NCBI GenBank assembly: GCA_003491925.1
Contig: DNAU01000366.1
Location: forward strand, 3,353-11,986
DNA from: Chloroflexota bacterium
Lineage (GTDB): Bacteria; Chloroflexota; Dormibacteria; Aeolococcales; Aeolococcaceae
Length of the DNA stretch: 8,634 bases
Reading direction: 5' to 3'
Position numbers and translations under genes: made by a program
In this document: positions 8,069-8,634 of the stretch, in pieces
Layout: each line of letters starts with the position of its first letter
Numbering within the stretch: position 1 is the stretch's first letter
Notes under the pieces: generated by a model
Databases searched by the model: none
Told to the model about the DNA's origin: nothing
Seen by the model: only the letters and a program-made list of their open reading frames with translations

Positions 8069-8634
8069 ATGACCCGCAGACGCGCCGCCCGCATCGCCGC
8101 CCTGGCCCTGATCGGCTGCCTGATCGCCGGCGCGGCCGGGATGGTCGTGGTCGGCTCGCAGCGCAGGTCCACGTTCGACGCCCAGGTGGCGAGCCTGCAG
8201 CGGACCTGGGCCCACGACCTCGCGGTCGGTGTCCCCTCACCCAGCATCACGCCGCTGCAGACCCGTCTCCGCAAGCAGCGGCCCCAGGACGACTGGTGGG
8301 CGCCGGTCTGGTGGTCCGCCGACGGCCAGGGCCTGATCGCGGCGCTGACCCGAGCCACCGACTCCGCCTACGCGGCCGCGATAGCCACCCAGCGGGCCAG
8401 GGCTCAGCTCGTGCTCACCGACTGGGAGGGCGAGACAGGTCAGGATCAGAGCTTCATGACCGCCACCGAGCTGGCGGCGGGGCGGAGCTGGCCGGCCCAG
8501 CTCAGCGCGGCGACCACCCCGGATGAGATCGCCGCCCTGGCGGCGAGCTGGCAGAAGCAGCTGGACGCCGACCGCACCGCCATCGCGGCCGCCCAGCAGC
8601 AGGCGACTCTCCAGGCGGACGTCGCCGCGGCGGG
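8069..8634 (+). CDS. Membrane-anchored extracytoplasmic protein, C-terminus beyond window, function unknown
   Basis: An open frame runs from ATG 8069 to the window edge (188 residues seen). It begins MTRRRAARIAALALIGCLIAG, a basic N-terminus followed by one hydrophobic helix (about 9-29), which fits an N-in signal anchor. The following region is extracytoplasmic and rich in Ala, Gln and Arg. It has a striking tryptophan cluster DDWWAPVWW (74-82) and then long helices with few turns (ATQRARAQLV, AAQQQATLQADVAAA), suggesting a helical or coiled-coil stalk that leads to a C-terminal domain outside the window. I do not recognise the family, and the visible part holds no catalytic motif. No clear ribosome binding site precedes the ATG. 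It lies 118 bp after the biotin-domain gene on the same strand and could be read from the same transcript or its own promoter. Confidence 0.72.
   Translation, partial: MTRRRAARIAALALIGCLIAGAAGMVVVGSQRRSTFDAQVASLQRTWAHDLAVGVPSPSITPLQTRLRKQRPQDDWWAPVWWSADGQGLIAALTRATDSAYAAAIATQRARAQLVLTDWEGETGQDQSFMTATELAAGRSWPAQLSAATTPDEIAALAASWQKQLDADRTAIAAAQQQATLQADVAAA

Noticed and set aside
8069..8155. Lipobox (LIGC, residues 14-17) in the right-edge protein
   Set aside because: The hydrophobic stretch continues well past Cys17 and only about eight hydrophobic residues precede it, so a transmembrane signal anchor fits better than a lipoprotein signal.
6142..8358. A 738-codon open frame on the minus strand
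   Set aside because: It is antisense to the well-supported biotin-domain gene and the start of the next gene. Its translation is Arg/Gly/Asp-rich with no recognisable domain, as expected for shadow frames in high-GC DNA.

Overview
The window is very GC-rich (about 70% by eye) and densely packed with genes. It reads like a chromosomal stretch of a high-GC bacterium: an actinobacterium, or a high-GC Chloroflexota/Dormibacterota-type soil lineage. Taxonomy cannot be fixed from the sequence alone. No RNA gene, insertion sequence, CRISPR array or phage gene was seen.

Left part (1-3797): purine biosynthesis. The 3' part of guaA (GMP synthase) enters from the left edge. A small convergent gene for a signal-peptide-bearing single-span membrane protein follows. 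A 158-bp divergent intergenic region then leads to purD and purE, which overlap by an ATGA junction. PurD and PurE act in IMP synthesis and GuaA makes GMP from XMP, so these three genes belong to one pathway. purK is not next to purE.

Middle part (3818-6098, minus strand): a GH36-type alpha-galactosidase, with both catalytic aspartates recognisable, lies upstream of a secreted lipoprotein gene. The lipoprotein gene is split by a one-base frameshift at a GGG run (4437-4439). The signal peptide and lipobox are in one frame and a probable beta-propeller domain is in the other.

Right part (6166-8634, plus strand): a gene divergent from the GH36 gene encodes a 594-residue protein. It is collinear with oxaloacetate decarboxylase alpha subunit / pyruvate carboxylase subunit B, including a C-terminal biotin domain with an intact AMKM site. 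Every residue that should hold the catalytic metal (Asp, carbamylated Lys, His-x-His) and the substrate-binding Arg is replaced. I regard this apparent pseudo-carboxyltransferase with a live biotin carrier as the most interesting object in the window. After it comes the start of a membrane-anchored, Trp-rich extracytoplasmic protein that runs off the right edge.

Start signals are of mixed types. Two minus-strand genes have clear AAGGA-type ribosome binding sites and purE is translationally coupled. purD and the biotin protein share a -10-like ACAATCGCT element a few bases before ATG, which suggests leaderless mRNAs.
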